In this document: piece by piece, positions 62,357-64,000 of the stretch
How positions within the stretch are numbered: position 1 is the stretch's first letter
Layout: every line of letters starts with the position of its first letter
Position numbers and translations under genes: made by a program
Notes under the pieces: model-generated
Databases searched by the model: none
What the model was told of the DNA's origin: nothing
Seen by the model: the letters and a program-made list of their open reading frames with translations, nothing else
From: DASUPK01 sp963695805
GTDB lineage: Bacteria; Actinomycetota; Thermoleophilia; Solirubrobacterales; 70-9
Length of the DNA: 64,000 nt
Assembly (NCBI GenBank): GCA_963695805.1
Contig: CAVOHV010000004.1
Coordinates: 27,592-91,591, forward strand
Direction of reading: 5' to 3'

Positions 62357-62375
62357 CCGCTTCTCGTCCAAAGCG
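62357..62375. repeat. Hairpin copy 1 beside the rhodanese gene
   Basis: CCGCTTCTCGTCCAAAGCG, nearly the same as the copy at 62762-62781; the two flank the rhodanese gene. Confidence 0.5.
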
Positions 62376-62403
62376 ATACCGAGCCGCTCTCCCGCAGCTG
62401 ACG

Positions 62404-62727
62404 CTAATCGATCTCCTCGACTGGAAGGCCAGCCTTTATCCACGCGGCGAAGCCGCCCGCCACCTCGGCCGCCCCTCGGCGCAAGGTCGCCTTCGAGCGG
62501 ATGGCGTGTTGGCAGAGGTAGATGGCGCCGGGGCCCTCCGGACTTGCCATGTGCTTGGCGAGCGAGACCGGTCTCGCCCCTGGCGGCGCTCCGTAGCGGC
62601 GGCGCTCGATCCCGGTTCTCACATCGAGAATCTCAGCGAAGCCGAGCTGGACCGCCCCCCAGGCCGCCTCGGGGTCAAGAGATCGCCCCACCACGTGAGA
62701 TGCGTGAGATTCCTCCACTGCGGTCAT
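62404..62727 (-). CDS. Rhodanese-like sulfurtransferase domain protein
   Basis: 107 aa. ILDVRTGIERRRYGAPPGAR, then the active-site loop AIYLCQHAIRSKATLRRGAA (Cys in LCQHAIRS) and AGGFAAWIKAGLPVEE match single-domain rhodaneses; the loop lacks the canonical CRxGxR. Role in sulfur handling or redox is inferred only from the fold. Confidence 0.85.
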   Translation of the reverse strand: MTAVEESHASHVVGRSLDPEAAWGAVQLGFAEILDVRTGIERRRYGAPPGARPVSLAKHMASPEGPGAIYLCQHAIRSKATLRRGAAEVAGGFAAWIKAGLPVEEID

Positions 62728-62761
62728 TATCTCTCGACGGAGCCTCGCTTTCCCTCAGACC

Positions 62762-62781
62762 CCGCTTCTCGTCCGAAGCGG
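62762..62781. repeat. Hairpin copy 2 beside the rhodanese gene
   Basis: CCGCTTCTCGTCCGAAGCGG: 7-bp stem with a 6-base loop, upstream of the rhodanese start and downstream of the epimerase stop. Confidence 0.55.
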
Positions 62782-62841
62782 AGGCGGCAACTTGGAGTGT
62801 TTCTGCCCTCAGGGCGTAGACGGCCGATACTCAACCGACGG

Positions 62842-63780
62842 TTAGCGGGAGCGGAACCATTCGACGGTCCGCCCCACCGCCTCACGATGGGGTGTCGGCT
62901 CGAGCCGACCGAACGCATCTTCGAACTTCGACGAGTCGATCACGAACGGTCGCCGGAACTGGTAGGCGGTCTCGCGCAGCTCCCGGAGCATCGGCGAAAA
63001 GATCCCGGCCACGGCGAGCATCGCGGGACCCATGACTTGCGCTTTCGCTGGCGTCGGCCGTCCCGCGGCCTCGAAGACGAGGTCGAAGAACTCCTGGGCG
63101 GTGAGCGGCTCGGCGGCCGGCAGATGCCAGACCTCGCCGTCGGCCTCCGGGCGCTCCGCCAGGGTGACGAGCCCACGAGCGATGTCGGGCAGATAGTGGA
63201 AAGTGTGGGGCACTTCGAGCTCCCCGGTCCACTGCGGCCGCTTGCCCGCCACGACCCGCCCGAAGACGGTCTCCCCGGCGGTGGAGTTTGTGCCGCCGGG
63301 CCCGTAGTAGTCCGAGGCCCTCCCGATCGTCACCCGGACCAGGCCCTCCTGGTGCGCGGCGAGCATCGCGGCGGCGACCTCGACCCGGGTCCGCCCCTTG
63401 GGGCCGCTCGCTGTCGGAGGCAGGTCCTCCCGCAGCGGACCCTCGACGGGGCCGTAGGCGTAGAGGTTGTCGGCGAAGACAAGTTTGGCGCCCGATGACT
63501 CGGCGGCGCCGAGAATCGAACGGCTGATCGGGGGCAAGAGCTCGGGCCACCGCGTGTAATCAGGACTTACGCAGTGATAGACGACTCCGGCTCCCTCCGC
63601 TACCGCGGCTGCCTCAGCTGAGTCGGCCGCATCGGCGGCCACTCCCTCCGCTCCTTCGGGTGCATGCCCCCCGCGGCTCACGGCTCGCACGCGCCCTCCC
63701 CGGCGCAACAGCTCGGCAACGACGGCACCGCCGACCCCGCCAGTCGCGCCAAAGACGACGTCAGTGGAGTCGAGGGCCAT
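62842..63780 (-). CDS. NAD-dependent epimerase/dehydratase family protein
   Basis: 312-aa short-chain (extended) SDR: FGATGGVGGAVVAELLRRG (cofactor loop), LVFADNLYAYGPVEGPLRED with the catalytic Tyr region, and DYYGPGG. Substrate unknown; the sugar-epimerase type is only one option. Upstream lies an intergenic stretch and tRNA-His. Confidence 0.87.
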   Translation of the reverse strand: MALDSTDVVFGATGGVGGAVVAELLRRGGRVRAVSRGGHAPEGAEGVAADAADSAEAAAVAEGAGVVYHCVSPDYTRWPELLPPISRSILGAAESSGAKLVFADNLYAYGPVEGPLREDLPPTASGPKGRTRVEVAAAMLAAHQEGLVRVTIGRASDYYGPGGTNSTAGETVFGRVVAGKRPQWTGELEVPHTFHYLPDIARGLVTLAERPEADGEVWHLPAAEPLTAQEFFDLVFEAAGRPTPAKAQVMGPAMLAVAGIFSPMLRELRETAYQFRRPFVIDSSKFEDAFGRLEPTPHREAVGRTVEWFRSR

Positions 63781-63959
63781 GGGCGCCAGACCCTACCTCC
63801 GCCTAACGAGCTCGATATCTCTCGGAGAGGCGGGTACGACCCGCGCTTCTGCCTCACGCGAGAACGTGCGCTAGGTCGAAGACACCCTCCACACACCGCC
63901 CGCCCATCGAGTTCCGGCCGGTCAATAGAAACCCCGGTCAGATGCGGGGCTTCATGAGG

Positions 63960-64000
63960 GGTGAGCGACCGGACTCGAACCGGCGACCACCTGGACCACA
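63960..64000 (-). tRNA. tRNA-His (anticodon GTG), 3' half
   Basis: Visible on the minus strand: anticodon loop ending UGUGGU, stem CCAG, T-arm GCCGG-UUCGAGU-CCGGU and acceptor CGCUCAC with discriminator C, as in bacterial tRNA-His. The 5' half is outside the window. CCA is not encoded. Confidence 0.85.

Noticed and set aside
63781..63959. Possible gene between the epimerase and tRNA-His
   Set aside because: Only shadow frames; no ribosome site or motif. Probably an intergenic spacer with promoters.

Overview
The window is 64 kb of very GC-rich, densely coded bacterial chromosome. The gene content suggests a free-living actinobacterium, most likely class Thermoleophilia (Solirubrobacterales or a relative). 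The reasons are the F420-type enzymes (LLM oxidoreductase, PPOX-like and DUF385-like proteins), an AbiEi/DUF559 protein, CtaG, a complete elongasome cluster, and the order rplU-rpmA-obg-proB-proA-nadD-rsfS. The lineage is inferred from gene content only. There is no phage, plasmid, CRISPR array or insertion sequence.

Layout. 1-2.7 kb: acs (cut by the window edge), an LLM oxidoreductase and a PPOX protein. 2.5-4.8 kb: tRNA-Ala(GGC) with a Phd/YefM antitoxin remnant beside it, a DivIVA-like protein, rsfS and nadD. 4.8-16 kb: proA, proB and obg, separated by unrelated catabolic genes (serine hydrolase; an MFS-GMC oxidase-ALDH operon; ppa; nitrilase). 16-20.7 kb: a Vps62-like membrane protein, rpmA, rplU and RNase E/G. 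20.8-29.7 kb: the cell-elongation cluster mreB-mrdA-rodA-mreC-mreD-mrdA-rodA, with two diverged copies of the PBP2/RodA pair. 29.8-36.8 kb: maf, ndk, a DUF559 protein, a zinc-ribbon protein, folC, valS and a GroES-like protein. 36.9-43.3 kb: two small proteins, then tig, clpP, an M23 peptidase, a small protein and clpX, i.e. protein folding and degradation. 43.3-51.2 kb: spermidine synthase-like protein, ctaG, aldehyde dehydrogenase, corA, DUF2252, an alkyltransferase-like protein. 51.3-53 kb: glnK-amtB for ammonium. 53-57.7 kb: a MacB-like ABC exporter and a PASTA kinase. 57.8-64 kb: a copper-storage-type protein, a DUF385 protein, ftsH, a DHA2 transporter, a rhodanese, an epimerase and a partial tRNA-His.

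Most unusual. Five conserved genes (clpX, maf, an M23 peptidase, folC, nadD) have no ATG/GTG/TTG start that would include their conserved N-terminus. CTG fits three of them, ATA fits folC, and GTT or ATC fits nadD. Three of these starts overlap the upstream stop in the same way as the usual ATGA junction (CTGA, CTGA, ATAG). amtB carries an in-frame UGA before its last membrane helix, with 85 conserved codons still open after it. A DHA2 transporter has a one-base frameshift, and restoring the frame makes its stop overlap the ftsH start. A small family of covarying hairpins (GATGCGAGGG-stem-loop-stem-ACCCGTTTA) sits at gene 3' ends.
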